Positions 12,476 to 24,541 of a stretch of DNA of 64,000 nt are shown one piece after another (position 1 is the first letter of the stretch; each line of letters starts with the position of its first letter). The position numbers and the translations under genes are program-made. Source of the DNA: Oscarella lobularis (taxonomy: Eukaryota > Porifera > Homoscleromorpha > Homosclerophorida > Oscarellidae); assembly GCF_947507565.1 (NCBI RefSeq), contig NC_089177.1, forward strand, positions 2,726,648-2,790,647. Direction: 5' to 3'. The notes under the pieces were generated by a model. It was not told the DNA's origin. It saw only the letters and a program-made list of their open reading frames with translations, and ran no database searches.

Positions 12476-14477
12476 ATGGGAATTCACGGACTTGCCAAGC
12501 TTTTGGCCGACTATGCTCCAGCGTCTATGAAAGAAAGCGAAATGAAAAGCTACTTTGGTTCGCAGAGGGACCCCTTAGTGTAAAAACGACAGTAATTTCT
12601 TCTCGCGGGCGGGAGCAGGGCGGAAAATAGCGATCGACGCATCGATGAGCATATATCAGTTCCTTATCGCAGTTCGCGGTGACGGAGGCCAAGTATTGAC
12701 GACGGAAGACGGCGAAACAACGAGGCGAGTGCTAATTGAGCTTCTTCGACCGTCGAAATTGTCTCATAGTCACTTGATGGGCCTGTTCTATCGAACGATA
12801 CGGATGATCGACAATGGGATCAAGCCAGTGTAAAAACCTTATCCGGGATCCAAAAGATGATTTTTAGATTTGATGATTTTTTTTATAACGTTAGGTACGT
12901 TTTTGACGGGAAACCGCCTCAGATGAAATCGGGAGAGGTGAGATGGCTCGTAGAGCAAGGGCACTAGGAATTCTGGCTTCTAGTTGGCCAAACGATTGGA
13001 TCGCCGTGAGGAAGCACAAAAAGCTCTTGAGAAAGCAAAAGCTGAAGGTGAACAATCTTTCACGTCCACTAGTGATTTCTGGTCAAGTTCTTGATATAGG
13101 TGACCAAGAAGAAATTGAAAAGTTTCAGAAGAGAACGGTTTGTACATATGATGAATAGACAGACTCAATCTCCTAGCGTGTGGCATTTTCAAAAACAGGT
13201 AAAAGTCACTAGGCAGCACAATGAAGAATGCAAAAATTTGCTGAAACTGATGGGCATACCATATGTGGAGGTACGATTGTCAGAAGATATCACGTCTATG
13301 CAGTCATTATCTCATCGCGCACAGGCACCGTGCGAAGCTGAAGCCCAATGCGCTGCCCTAGTCAAAGCGGGAATAGTAAATACGTCAATAAAAGTATATA
13401 TACTATTGGCAATTCTTTTCCTTTGAAAAGGTGTATGGAACTGCAACTGAAGATATGGATGCACTGACGTTTGCTTCAGATGTTGTCCTGAGGCACATGA
13501 CGTTCAGTGAAGCAAGGTCTTAAAAAACCTAAAGCCTATTAGATGATTACAGCGCATATATACCTGGAGATGGCGCTGTATCTAATCTCTACATCTATAT
13601 GTTAGGAAAATGGCTATTCATGAGTATCATCTTAGCAGTGCACTCGAACAATTGGGACTCAACCAAGAAGAGGCAACAACTCTCTCGCCTTACTTGTGTT
13701 TCTTTTCCAAAAGCCCTTGCTTCTAGTTCATTGACATGTGCATTCTCCTTGGTTGCGACTACTGCAATTCAATTCGAGGAATTGGTCCACAGCGCGCAAT
13801 TTCTCTCATACGGCAGCACAAGAGTATAGAAAAATGCTTGAAACATCTCGACTTGAAGGTGCAGCTTCTGCGCTATTCTAATAAACATATCGGCATTAAA
13901 ATTGATCATAGAAATATCCGCCTCCAGAAGACTGGCTGTACAAAGTGAAGCTCTAGTATTGATGATATTAGCGTGAAATGTTACTCTGACCTTAGGAAGC
14001 TCGACAATTGTTTCTTCATCCAGAAGTAACAGACCCCGAAAAGCTTGAAGTACGTTGGCTCCTAATACCTTCTATCTACGTACAAATGTAATTTTTTTTC
14101 TTTGCTAGATTAAATGGGACGAACCTGACGAAGAGGGCCTCATTGATTTCATGTGCAGACAAAAAGGCTTCAAGTACGTGCACTATCTAGATGCCTTGCA
14201 GGAATTGTCAAATACAAATCCATATCTAGCGAAGACAGAATTCGAAACGGCGCTAAAAAGCTTGCCAAAGCGCGCCAAGGCACAACCCAAGGAAGAGTCG
14301 ACTCTTTTTTCAAAATCCTACCGAATCCAAATAAGAGAAAGGTCAGAGAAAACTCTCTGTGTCAACGTTGACTCATTTCACTGTCTCTAGGGGCCAACGC
14401 CATTGAAAGGCCCTCCTAAGAAAAAGGGATCCGGAGGCGGAAAGCAGGCGGGAAAGGGAAAATTCAGAAAGAAATGA
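12476..14477 (+). CDS. FEN1: Flap endonuclease 1
   Basis: About a dozen short exons with introns of roughly 50-90 bp, starting at ATG 12476 ([20 protein letters not shown]) and ending at TGA 14475-14477. The N domain includes [19 protein letters not shown] and [14 protein letters not shown]; the I domain has [16 protein letters not shown] and [12 protein letters not shown], and then [18 protein letters not shown]. These contain the conserved metal-binding acids. [16 protein letters not shown] leads to [10 protein letters not shown], a PCNA-interacting box, and a basic tail. FEN1 removes 5' flaps during Okazaki-fragment maturation and long-patch base excision repair. All blocks are intact. It converges with NEDD8, stop to stop about 90 bases. 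Confidence 0.96.
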
Positions 14478-14566
14478 CTTGCGAAAACCTAACCCAATTG
14501 GTTGAATTTTACTCTAACTGAACAACACGCTTTCGCTTTAAAACATAGAAGTTGGTCGGGGCTAGC

Positions 14567-15105
14567 CTAATAATTAGTAGGACAGCTTCGGAGGCCACCT
14601 CGAAGAGCAAGAACTAAATGGAGGACCGATCCCGGTTGAATCTTGTAATCAGCTGCCGTTTTTTCATCATTCCTAGATAGAGAAAAGAGGAGATATGCAT
14701 TAGGTGGGATGCTGAGATTCGGCTACATTTGTTTTCCACTGAAGATGAGTCTGTAAGATAGAGAGCGTTGTCAGTATTTATGCTCGCGAGGCCCGTTTCC
14801 TGTACCTTTGTTGGGGTGGTGGAATTCCTTCCTTCTCTTCGACTCTTTCTTTGATGCGTTCGACCTGAAAAGTGCCCTCTTCGACTACGATCGACCAGCG
14901 CGATTAGTTCGCTGTACCTTGTCTGTCGGTTCGATGTCGATTTCGATCTAAAACGATGCAGATGAGAAGGGATCGAGGAGAGAGAGAGAAACGGGGGCGC
15001 CCCCTCTTACTTCTTTTCCTGTGAGCGTCTTCGAGAAAGACAGAGCAATGAGAAACGACTGCGTCGATAGAAGAAGAGCGAACGTACCTTGACTTTGACC
15101 AGCAT
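14567..15105 (-). CDS. NEDD8: NEDD8 ubiquitin-like modifier precursor
   Basis: Six or so tiny exons on the minus strand, start at ATG 15105 (MLVKVKTLTGKEIEIDIEP), followed by [27 protein letters not shown] and [15 protein letters not shown], and the C-terminal LVLALRGG. Ala at the position before LRGG, where ubiquitin has Arg, is the NEDD8 hallmark. After the mature GG end a tail LRSCPTNY must be clipped by a NEDD8 protease. The stop is at 14567-14569. NEDD8 is conjugated mainly to cullins and activates cullin-RING ligases. It lies only 103 bases downstream of POLR2C on the same strand. Confidence 0.95.
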
Positions 15106-15208
15106 TTTCGGGAACGTGAGGCGCAGCCGCAATCGCCGATAAATTCCAGGATACCTACCTACATCCGTTTTATTACAGAACTTATTTATTGAACACAGTT
15201 GTAAAAGT

Positions 15209-16743
15209 TTAGACGCGAAGGGCTTCGTCTGCCATTTCTTGTCGAAAAGCCGCCTGAAGTTGGCTAAGCTTCTCCTTCAGTACATTCAAACCAGACAGAA
15301 CAATGTTCTCTGGCTTCAACGCGCCAGATGACTGTGTGCAAACAGTGTGATGACACCAAGAGGCATACTACAGTTGCAGCCTACCTCAACATTGAAATAA
15401 AATTTGTCTGCCTTTCCTGCATAATTGTATGGTGCTTGGACTAAAATATTTTTAGGAATGGCCAACACATACAGAAAAAAATTCGATTGCTTACACTCGT
15501 TTTCGCCCAGCTCCGAAAACTCACTTTTCGGCCTAAGACAAGGTGGAGTTTCAAAGATGCAAAAGGCTTCATCAATCCCCATACCAGTCCTCTGGAATTG
15601 GAAACAGAGTGTGCCTCAGAGCATTGTCTGGATCATACTCAAATGCTACACCGGCTGTAGGATTCCACTTGGCATGCTCCTTTCCAAAACCCTGCGCAGA
15701 AAGAATTAAAAAATCTACTTTGCCAGAGCTCGTTTACTTGCCTTTCTTGCAAAGGCTCGAACCTGAAGCTCTTGGCCCTTTCTCAATTTCCCAATTAGGA
15801 TATCTAAATCTCGCGTTTAGTTTTTTTGAAGTTTTCCAAGATTTTTTAATTTTCACCTTCTGTATCACCATAATCGGCCCCGTCGTCGTCCCGCGGTTTT
15901 GACGTCACCTGCCACGTTGATTGAACAATTTAGATTCCTACTGATATCTCTCTTACCGGCACAACCCGTGGATTGGATGAAATTAGATCTCGACTCGTGA
16001 CGTGCCGCGTCACGTCGTCCATGCACTTCACATTCAAATTAAATTCAACGGAACACTCAGGACAAAAATCACTGCAATCGCAATCCTAAATAACCGTTAC
16101 TTATACAAATAAACTTTATAGATATATAATTTCACTCTTGGATAGCGAAGTCTGTCCAAGACGTCCTCGCTTGTCAGCGGAATTAATCCTGCGTATGAAC
16201 GACTACAATTTCAATTCCCAATTAATTAAAAACTTTGTCTATTCACCGATTCTGTGCGCAATGAATTCATCGTGTAGCACGGTCGAATTGCTGATCATTT
16301 GAACCCAATCAATGGCTAGAAAAGTAAAGCGTTGCCCACGTGTACATGCACGTTTACACACCAAAGAAGACGTTTACTAGTGCCGAAACGGCAGCGAATA
16401 ACATCCCATGACTTACCAATTGTGGGAACTTCGGCTATGAAGATTCGTCGTAGTCCATTAGCCACGCTGAAAAGGAAAAGTGTGCTAAGCGACGAGTTCC
16501 TGCGATGGGGGTCGTCGTAACGCGTTCGAGGATTAGATCAGATGGTAGTGCATGTGACTAAAGTCATGCCGTTGCGAGACGTTCAGAGATAGAACAAACG
16601 CATCATGTCCAAACGCGCTAAAGTAGGAAAAGGGGCCCCTCCCTTCTTTCCACTTGCCTCAAATCCGTGTTCTCTATGACGAACTCCACATTCTCGTCCG
16701 TTAGCTTCGTTATACGAACTGTCGGCTGATTCGCGTAAGGCAT
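15209..16743 (-). CDS. POLR2C: RNA polymerase II subunit RPB3
   Basis: Minus-strand multi-exon gene. Exon 1 starts at ATG 16743 with [20 protein letters not shown] and FVIENTDL. The next exon continues [16 protein letters not shown], the conserved alpha-like dimerisation motif, then [16 protein letters not shown] and, downstream, [49 protein letters not shown]. The last exon reads [12 protein letters not shown] and ends MADEALRV, stop 15209-15211. RPB3 pairs with RPB11 to nucleate Pol II assembly. The first intron (16467-16657, 191 bp, long for this locus) appears to start with GC (GAG|GCAAGT). The gene is otherwise ordinary. Confidence 0.93.
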
Positions 16744-16891
16744 CGCGCTGAAGCGATGCGAGGCCTCTTCGCAAGTGATCGACTTCCCGTATAAGAGTTA
16801 AGAGTGCGTCAGATTCATGTTGCAGTGATAAACAAAACAAGTAACAAATACTATTTTAACTTGTCTTTGAACTTTCATTTAAAGGAGAGAA

Positions 16892-17731
16892 TCAGGTTTG
16901 ACTTTCCTTGTACTTTTCATTTACTTTTGCCTTGTAAGCTAACAACACACGCACACAAAAAATCAAAAAAATAGATTTGAAGAATTCGAGAATAGCAAAC
17001 CTTGCTGATTGGTCCACAACTGAGCAGCTTGAACATTCAACGGGCTCCTCGTATTCGGTTCTAAAAGCAAAAATTATTTTAATTAATAATTTCTATTGTA
17101 CTGTAGCAGACTTTTACCTCCGAGAAGAAGTTGAATGGAGAGTAGGAGCGTTCTCACCTCATACACGGCTGCCCATTTCTCTTTCAATATATCAAGACAG
17201 ATATTGCCATGGTGATCGACATTCGGATGAAAAATGGGCGTATCGAATCGCACGGTTGGTGCCGTGTGCGGATATCCGCTGGGAAAGGTAAGCGAAAGCT
17301 TGTACTTGTGACCCTCGTAGGCCTGAGAAATTCAATAAATACATAAATGTTTGAATCACGTGAAAAATTAAAATTTGCTCTCACCGATCCACTTGGGCCT
17401 GCTATTGTTGCAATCCAGTTGAAGAGATTGTCGCCGTTTGGAAAAGCGGACACCGATTGGTCGGGTGACATCTTTCGCGAGGGAGGAGAAGGGAAAAATC
17501 GCGCTAAGTTGCGGGCGGAAAACGACGCTTGAGTGCTGTTTGCTTACCACTATATTTGCTAGTTCGCCTCTGAGTCTGAATGCGCGCATTTGAGCGTCGT
17601 AAGATCGTTTCGTTTGAGAATAGGGCTCACCTTTTCGTTACCGAGTGGCTGTCCTTGCGCGCTCCTTCGTACGTTTTCGTCGTCTTTGTCGACGCGCTTT
17701 CTAGCGACGGATTTACGTTCTGCGATGCCAT
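16892..17731 (-). CDS. UBE2C: Ubiquitin-conjugating enzyme E2 C
   Basis: Start at ATG 17731 ([14 protein letters not shown]), the same MASQN opening as the vertebrate enzyme. An N-terminal extension is followed by [51 protein letters not shown], the active site [17 protein letters not shown] with catalytic Cys, [25 protein letters not shown] and a short final exon ending NEKYKESQT (stop 16892-16894). UBE2C is the E2 of the anaphase-promoting complex and starts ubiquitin chains on mitotic cyclins. Introns are short, and all family blocks are present. Neighbours on the same strand are POLR2C (148 bases downstream) and RANBP9 (192 bases upstream). Confidence 0.94.
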
Positions 17732-17923
17732 TGCGAGAAGCGAGAGGAAAGAGAGCAACGACTGCTGTTCAAAAGCAACGCTGACCAATGGACGATCAGT
17801 CGACGATCCCGTATGTCCTTATGTATTTTTAAGTTTCAACGGCTCCTGTATTATCAACGCAAGTGTACTTAAATAAATCCTAAGGGAATTCTTAACTAAA
17901 CTCTATAGCAGTTTCCAGTAGAG

Positions 17924-20669
17924 CTAAGTCAGGTCCTCAACACATACAAAAGCCCCTGATGCTATGCCTGATCTTGACATCAGCCGAAGGCAACATCGCG
18001 TCTGCTGGATGGCCAATTCGAGAGGAGGCTGCCGCGATAGCTGATGGGATTCTACACACAGACGATCACCAGGGAAAAAGTCTGTCAAAAAAGCTTACTC
18101 ACCTAAAATGGCACTATTCAGGGCATCGGCAACAGGCTCTCGTTCTGCAGGATTTAGAATATGCCCTAGTGGACTGGACCAAGGATCTGCGTAGGCTAGC
18201 AAACTAAACGCATCCTACATATGCAAAAATTCAATAAGAAAACGCCCAAGAAGCTAGTGTTTCCTACCTGTAGCAACTTTTCGTCAGCTGGACATGGTCC
18301 GTGCTCCCGTTTCAATTCGCTATTCAGCAACTGAAGATCGCGGCCAAATTGGAGCAGGCGCTCAAGCGAAGATGCTCGCACCGCGGATAGCTTTGTCGCG
18401 GATGCTTCATCACCGGGGTCAAGTCCTAAGTCAAAGGGCACATCTAGACTATACACGTAAGGAGATGCAGACGGGTACGACAGAACAGAAATATCTGCCT
18501 ATAGAATTTAAGAAAGTAATGACTCTTACTTTGAGAAAGTGTCCCACTCTTTGATTGATGTGCTACATGTTCTTGCTGAGCTTGAACAGCAGTTGAAGAT
18601 CCTTCATTTCCGACCGCATCATCCACCTCCATATTTACGCTATCTCCGCCACCGTTGTCCTCTTCGACGCCACCCAACCCGGTGACCCCATTCGAAACGA
18701 CTGCGGCATCATCAAATCCATCAACAACGTCATCACCGTCCTCTGTCTCGCACGTAACCCCATTTCTCGGCCCGCTACCATTCATAGACGATTGGCTGGA
18801 AGTTCTCGACTGATTGCGTCCCGATGCCTCCCCGCCGCCAAGAATGAGAGCAGAGGGACTCTTAACCGTCTTCTCCGGCGACGTCGATCGCTGACTAGGA
18901 CTCCTTTGAATGGGAAATCGTCGCGGCGAGTTTCGACGAACAGTAGGACTCGCAACCTCGTGACGATTCCTTTCCGCCTCGTTCACTGTCGTGCTACACG
19001 TCGTTTCCATGGCTTCGACGTCAGAGCGTGCCGGACGTCGCACGGGAGACGACGGAGACGTAGCGATGTCCGCGTTATCGTCGACGACGTCGACGCCGGC
19101 AACCATTTCGATGAAGAGTCGACAGCGAAGAAGGAACAGAAGGCGAGGATTCTGTTCCAGGAGGCCGGGATGAAATTTTCTTGTCGCTCGTATGGCACTT
19201 CCTATTTGACCTTCAAGCACGAGATTTTGAATTTCTACGAAGGGGTTTTTGTGACGTTTCTTGAAAGGCTGAATGCTCTCGCTTACGTCTTCGGTTTCTT
19301 ATAGATGAAAAGTCTTCCTCTGGGTTCTGCCCTGTCAGTCGGGCAAACGCGTCGGCCGTGCGATGATAGCCGTGATGAATCAGATAATCAGAAACGATTC
19401 TATAGGAACGAGATAAAGTCCCAACTCATCTATCTATACATGGAAGCTTGACCTACTTCTGCAAAGTCGAATGCCACACGCCTTCCGACATTGGCATGGA
19501 ATAGGATTCAATATTCAAACGACCTTTCCTTCGATACTCCTACAAAGGAAGTTCCCCCAAATAAATAGACGTTCAAACTACCATGCTCGTTTTAGAAGAG
19601 AGAAAGGGAGAGAATCAGTTTGTCAGAGGGGTTGTCAACATTCTTGTTATTCAGCCCCGAAAGATGGTAGAAAATGAAAGTCTCATCCTGTTCTCCCGGA
19701 AAAAGACCCAGGCAAGTCTAAAACCCCCCAAAAGGACTCACCTGCAATAGGCCTTCGAAGTCATAGACAAAGGGAAACTGTCCGAAATTGGTGTCGACGA
19801 TTTCACCGGGCGTCTGGAGGCCGACGGTCGGATACAAATTTTTCTAAAAAGAAAGTCTCCTCGTGTCCTGAGCTCGAGGGAGAGGGTCCCCCCCTCTCTC
19901 TCTCTCAGTCATCTTACCGGTAGGTCGCTGAACGCCAATCCTACAAGACAAAACGTCTGAGAAAACGCACGCGGCGCGTGAGAATTTACCTAATGCGACG
20001 CCGTTCTTCGTAAAGAAGCACGTGTTTTCGATCAAATTGACGCAACATCCGACCGTGTCGCCCGTCGCGAACGTCGGCCCGTACGGTTGCCCAATTCCCG
20101 CCTGATTGAACGAATGCCCGTCGTCGGCGTGAAAACCGAACGAATTCTTTTCCCATCCTGCGAAAAAGCGCAGTTGGGAGAAAAAACGCGCACGCACGCG
20201 CACCCTTTATTTTACCGGGCAGCCTATTGAGATTGACGCCTTGCGTTGAAAGACCGATCCCGATGTAACTACGTACAGTAAACACGGTTAGGAATGTCGA
20301 GAGGGGTCCCCCTCCTGTACCCGTCTCTTCCTTTGCTGACGACCGTCACTTCGAAGTAGTAGATTCCGCACGCGGACGGGATGGGACGATTCGCTCGTAC
20401 AGACGCCGCGTCTTTTTCGTTTTTTCCTGCTCCTAGACGTCGCGTCCGGGATAGCGCCGTTATTCGTCCAATCAATGGCCGACTTTTGGTGGCGAGGTGC
20501 CACCTTTCGGGGTCCCCCTCCCTTTTATACCTTTGTAGTGAACGCGTAGGTTCGCCTGGGATAGTCCGATGAGGGAATACTTGTCCTTCGTGCTCCACGA
20601 TCGCGGCAGAATCGCGTCGCGGTCGTCGAGACGAGGATAGAGTCGAGCCAACAGCTCGTCCTCTTCCAT
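17924..20669 (-). CDS. RANBP9: RAN-binding protein 9/10 (CTLH E3 ligase subunit)
   Basis: Minus strand, starting at ATG 20669 ([18 protein letters not shown]). Domains in order: SPRY, read through [50 protein letters not shown] and [20 protein letters not shown]; LisH with [24 protein letters not shown] around [20 protein letters not shown]; a long low-complexity Ser/acidic linker; and a C-terminal CRA domain with [33 protein letters not shown] and [18 protein letters not shown]. The stop is at 17924-17926. RANBP9/10 are scaffold subunits of the CTLH/GID ubiquitin ligase. The linker (about 19000-18550) is more variable than the domains, as in vertebrates. Confidence 0.93.
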
Positions 20670-20718
20670 AGTCACCGTCTTGAATGGCCCGGATGTAAAG
20701 ATGTCATCGTCTTACCAA
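20670..20718. promoter_or_regulatory. Very short bidirectional promoter region
   Basis: Only 49 bases separate the start codons of RANBP9 (minus) and the MCUR1-like gene (plus), so both 5' leaders and the core promoters must share or overlap this DNA. No TATA box is evident. Inference from gene positions. Confidence 0.45.
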
Positions 20719-21777
20719 ATGATTGCACGACGCTTCGTGGGTCCGGTCATTGTCTCGAGAGCAGGGTAGATAAATTTACCATTTGTTCGCCACTGCTCGA
20801 CGCTTTTGTTCGAAGCCGTTTCGCAATGAAATGCAGGAGCTTCGGTTCCTATCATTTTGACACGCACAACGTCGTGACCAGGCTTCAGAATGCAGGTGAT
20901 TCAGAGCCTAAAATTTGAACTATGAGACGTGACGTGCAATATTTTTCACTTAGGCTTTAATCAAAATCAGGCGGAGCATCTGTGTGCCATCTTACACGAT
21001 ACCGTGGCATCCACTAAAAATTCGGTATCAGAAGAATCGGTCACCAAAGCAGCTGTTGTATGTAGTCGTAGGTACAGCACCTGCTTTCTTTCACTTGGTT
21101 TTTTTTCTGCAGAACCTCTTCACTGTTGAAGTGAATTCCAAGCTGAATGCACTAGAGTAAAATCTTTCAAATAGTTTAGTATCATATTTGTTTAACTCTC
21201 TTTCCTGTCTCAGAAAAGATCTGCGAGTGTTGGAGAGCAAGGGCTTGGTTCCACTCAGAGAGGATACGGAGGTTGTCCTCTGATTGAAGGAGCAATCTCA
21301 TCATGCATCATGATTTCAATTTTCTAGAAACTCAATGCTGATGTTGTTCAGCTGAAAAGTTTTTTGAAGGTGTCGTGGAATCATTGCGTGGCGGGCGATC
21401 TACTAAATCTTTGCTGTCCCTAGGATGAACTTGCAAAAATGAAATCTGGCCTTACTCTTGACCTGAATCTAGAAAAGAGTCGACACAAGGATGAGGTCCA
21501 ATGTCTTGACTACGTTTACCTTGTATAATTGAAATTTATTTTGTTGATAGCTTTCAAAAATTGATGAGAGATTGCTGGAAAACGTGCACAAAATGGATAT
21601 TGACATAGCCAGCCTAAAGACAACAATAGAAACAAACAAACTAGATTTAATCAAATATTTAGCAGGTGCAAAGAAGAATTTTATTTTATTTAGGTATAAT
21701 GACTTGATCTCTTATTAGGCTCCGTTTTGTCTGTTGCTACCCTCCTACTTGGCTATTGGCGATTCATGAAGATGTAG
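20719..21777 (+). CDS. CCDC90B: MCUR1/CCDC90 family mitochondrial inner-membrane protein
   Basis: Starts at ATG 20719 with MIARRFVGPVIVSRAG, a mitochondrial-targeting-like N-terminus. After a short intron: FDTHNVVTRLQNAGFNQNQ and AEHLCAILHDTV, the family N-terminal block. A coiled coil follows (KLNALERKDLRVLESKGL, FLKDELAKMKSGLTLDLNLE, KIDERLLENVHKMDIDIASL), then NKLDLIKYLAGS and one C-terminal membrane helix, VLSVATLLLGYWRFMKM, to the stop at 21775-21777. Members regulate the mitochondrial calcium uniporter or respiratory assembly. The order of blocks matches MCUR1/CCDC90B. Introns are 50-80 bp. Confidence 0.85.
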
Positions 21778-21958
21778 AATTACTTTCTATTCTTTGACTG
21801 ATGCAAGATATTCTAATATATTGCAGCTCTACAAGCGAAAGGCGCTCTCCAGATGGTACATTTAGATCATAGATGCCATTTCCTTCCTCAATGACATCAT
21901 GTTTATCCGGGAGGTGGCAACAGTAGCTTTCACTGCAAAAAAATCCCCGTTTTCCAAA

Positions 21959-23045
21959 ATGTCGATGAGGGAGATCAAACTTTGTCTGCTTGGGGTAAGA
22001 CAAATCTTCTTTATGTGACTGAATAAGCAGAGTCGGGTTGTGTGTGACTATCGTCTTCTCGATTCTAAAGGATTCAGGCGTTGGCAAGTCTAGTCTCGTC
22101 TTGCGATTCGTTTCGGATACGTTCAACGAGCGTGCAGAGACGACAATCGGGTGAGAAGGCGCTCATCTTTTACGCCACGCCTCCTCTACAGTGTATTCTC
22201 TCCGAAACGAAGGGCGTCGTTTATGTCGAAGACTCTACTCGTCGACGATCGATCGTTTAAATATCAAATTTGGGATACGGCGGGACAGGAAAAGGTAAAA
22301 GCGAAACCTGGGGGGGGGGGCGAAAGGGGGATAGTGACCACCCCCCCGTCGTGTGCTTCCTTACGCATACTTGCCGCCTGATAACCAAAAAACGGAGTAT
22401 CTTTCAACGCTGGGATCGGATTAGACTGCCTAGCAAAAATAGACTCGTTGATTGATCATCATTCTTTGTTTCTCAGTACCGAGGTCTGGCTCCTATGTAC
22501 TATCGTGGCGCAGCGGCGGCAATCGTGGTCTACGACGTAACAAAAATGGTGCTGTACCACAGTATTTATATTCCGACTGATTGGCTTGACTGACTCTTTG
22601 GGGTCGTACTCAACTGTAGGATACCTTCAAGACGCTCAAGTCGTGGATTAAAGAGCTACAGCAGTTGGGTCCACGTGATATCGTCATTGCCATTGCTGGA
22701 AATAAATGCGATCTAGAAGAAATGCGAGAGGCACATGATTTCTGCGGAGAATGGCTACGTTGTCTGACTATCTTTGATTTCAGGTACCAACGAAAGAAGC
22801 CGTTGCCTATGCTGAAGAAATTGGTGCCGTCTTTTCGGAAACGAGTGCTAAAACGGCAATAAATGTTAAGGATATATTTGTTAGAATATGTACGTGCTAT
22901 ATAGTCTTACTAAATAATAATCTGGTAGTGATGTGAATTTTTTTCAGGTCAACGTCTTCCCTCTGAAATGATGGTCTCGGTTGAACCTGATAAGACGATC
23001 ACTTTGCACAATGAACCTCCAAAGCAGAAAAACTGCAGCTGCTAG
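21959..23045 (+). CDS. RAB22A: Rab GTPase, Rab22/Rab31-like (copy A)
   Basis: Seven or eight short exons, ATG 21959 to TAG 23043-23045. The protein opens MSMREIKLCLLG; P-loop GDSGVGKSS; switch I region ETTIGASFMSKTL; switch II [20 protein letters not shown] with the catalytic Gln; GNKCDLEEMRE; ETSAKTAINV; and a C-terminal CSC end for double geranylgeranylation. REIKxCLLGD, TIGASFMxKT and [13 protein letters not shown] are typical of Rab22A/Rab31, early-endosome regulators. The intron after EMRE (22731-22783) starts with GC. All GTP-binding motifs are intact. A diverged copy follows 200 bases downstream. Confidence 0.93.
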
Positions 23046-23244
23046 AAAATCATTGACTACTTTTTTTCTATTCGATCTCGCAAAACCTTCTTTGCATTTG
23101 TTTCGTAGCCAGTATCAGATAGGACTTGTACACTAACACAACGTAAAGCTTCTGGTACTTGTAATAATGATCTATGCTGCACGTGATCCCTATAGATGCA
23201 CGGTAATCGATTAGGAAGGAAAGAAGGCGAGACCCACGAAAAAA

Positions 23245-24308
23245 ATGTCGAGAAAAATCAAATTGTGCCTGCTCGGCGTAAGAAAACGCAACCATACCTG
23301 AATTGATTGACGACAATTGGGTTACGCGTAATTTGTCTTCTCCAATCGAAAGGATTCAAATGTTGGCAAGACGAGCCTTGTCTCGCGATTTGCTTCCGAC
23401 TTCTTCAACGAGCACGCAGAGGCAACGATCGGGTGAGGTTGTTTCCCATTTGTGTTGCCACGCCTCCTTGAGAACTTTTGCCCAACGGAAAAAGGGCGTC
23501 GTTTATTTCGAAGACTCTGCAAGTAGACGATCAATCAGTCAAATTTCAGATATGGGATACGGCAGGAGCAGAAAGGGTAGCGCTTTCTAAGTTCACAATT
23601 TTTAAAAAACGCTATATATGATAACTCGACTCGGAATTGGCTCACCACTGCTCCCAATTGCAGTTGTAAGCAGTATTGAGCCAACTCGAGTTATATATAA
23701 GTGCGTTTTGGTTGAGTTAGTACAGTAGAGAAATCTTCAACTTTTTGATTCCTGTTTAGTATCGAGGTCTAACTCCTTTGTATTATCGTGGTGCCGCGGC
23801 GGCTTTGTTGGTTTACGACGTAACAAAATTGGTGCCAATGAAGCTTGAAAAACGAAACGATTATTTGATTGATGTTGGTGTAATAGAGCACTTTCAAAAC
23901 GCTGACGTTGTGGATCGATGAATTGAAACAATTCGGACCACAAAACATCGTCGTTGCCATTGCCGGGAATAAATGTGACCTAGAAGAGCGAGAGGCATAG
24001 AAAAATAAAAGAAGAAGACTTGATTTCAGCTGTCTGCATATTCAGGTTCCCACAGAGGAAGCGGTTGCCTATGCTGACGAAATAGGTGCCCTTTTCTTGG
24101 AAACGAGCGCTAAAACAGGAAAAAATGTTAAAAATACTTTTGTTAGAATATGTACGCGTCGTTTACCAACCAAAGGCAGAATATTTCTTATCTGGTCTTA
24201 ATTTTAGGTCGGCAGCTTCCTTCTGAAAAGACGGCTCTAGGTACCTCATGTGAAACAATTGCTCTGAACAACGGGTCTACTGAAGAAGAAAATCACTGCT
24301 ATTGTTAA
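23245..24308 (+). CDS. Rab22-like GTPase copy B with altered switch II
   Basis: Tandem paralogue of the preceding gene, same exon layout, ATG 23245 to TAA 24306-24308. It opens MSRKIKLCLLG; P-loop GDSNVGKTS; TIGASFISKTL; GNKCDLEEREV; ETSAKTGKNV; the C-terminus CYC keeps a prenylation signal. Switch II reads WDTAGAERYRGLTPLYYRGA: the Gln that positions the hydrolytic water is Ala (codon 23568-23570). Such a change usually slows GTP hydrolysis, so the protein may be biased to the GTP state, or depend on another mechanism. The reading frame and splice sites are intact, so it looks like a functional gene rather than a pseudogene. The intron at 23995-24045 is GC-AG, shared with copy A. Confidence 0.88.
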
Positions 24309-24389
24309 ATCAAAGTGAACAGAAGTTTCTTTATAAGATCACGAACTGCTGCATTTACGTACGGACTTTTACCAATGAGCTAGCTATTC

Positions 24390-24395
24390 AATAAA
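24390..24395 (+). terminator. Polyadenylation signal of Rab copy B
   Basis: AATAAA lies 82 bases after the stop codon of the second Rab gene, before the G-alpha gene. Confidence 0.45.
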
Positions 24396-24541
24396 TACAT
24401 CTACGGTATGATTTCATGCTCACGCGAGTCTATCCCCCGTTGAATGTTCTGATTGGGCGTCGAAGCGTGAGCGAGAGACAAACACCTGAATCCCACTCAC
24501 GCACCCTCCCACTTTATGTTTATCGCTTTGGTTTCGTCGTT

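Noticed and set aside
18792-19304. Plus-strand 170-codon open frame
   Set aside because: Antisense to the low-complexity Ser-rich linker of RANBP9; composition only.
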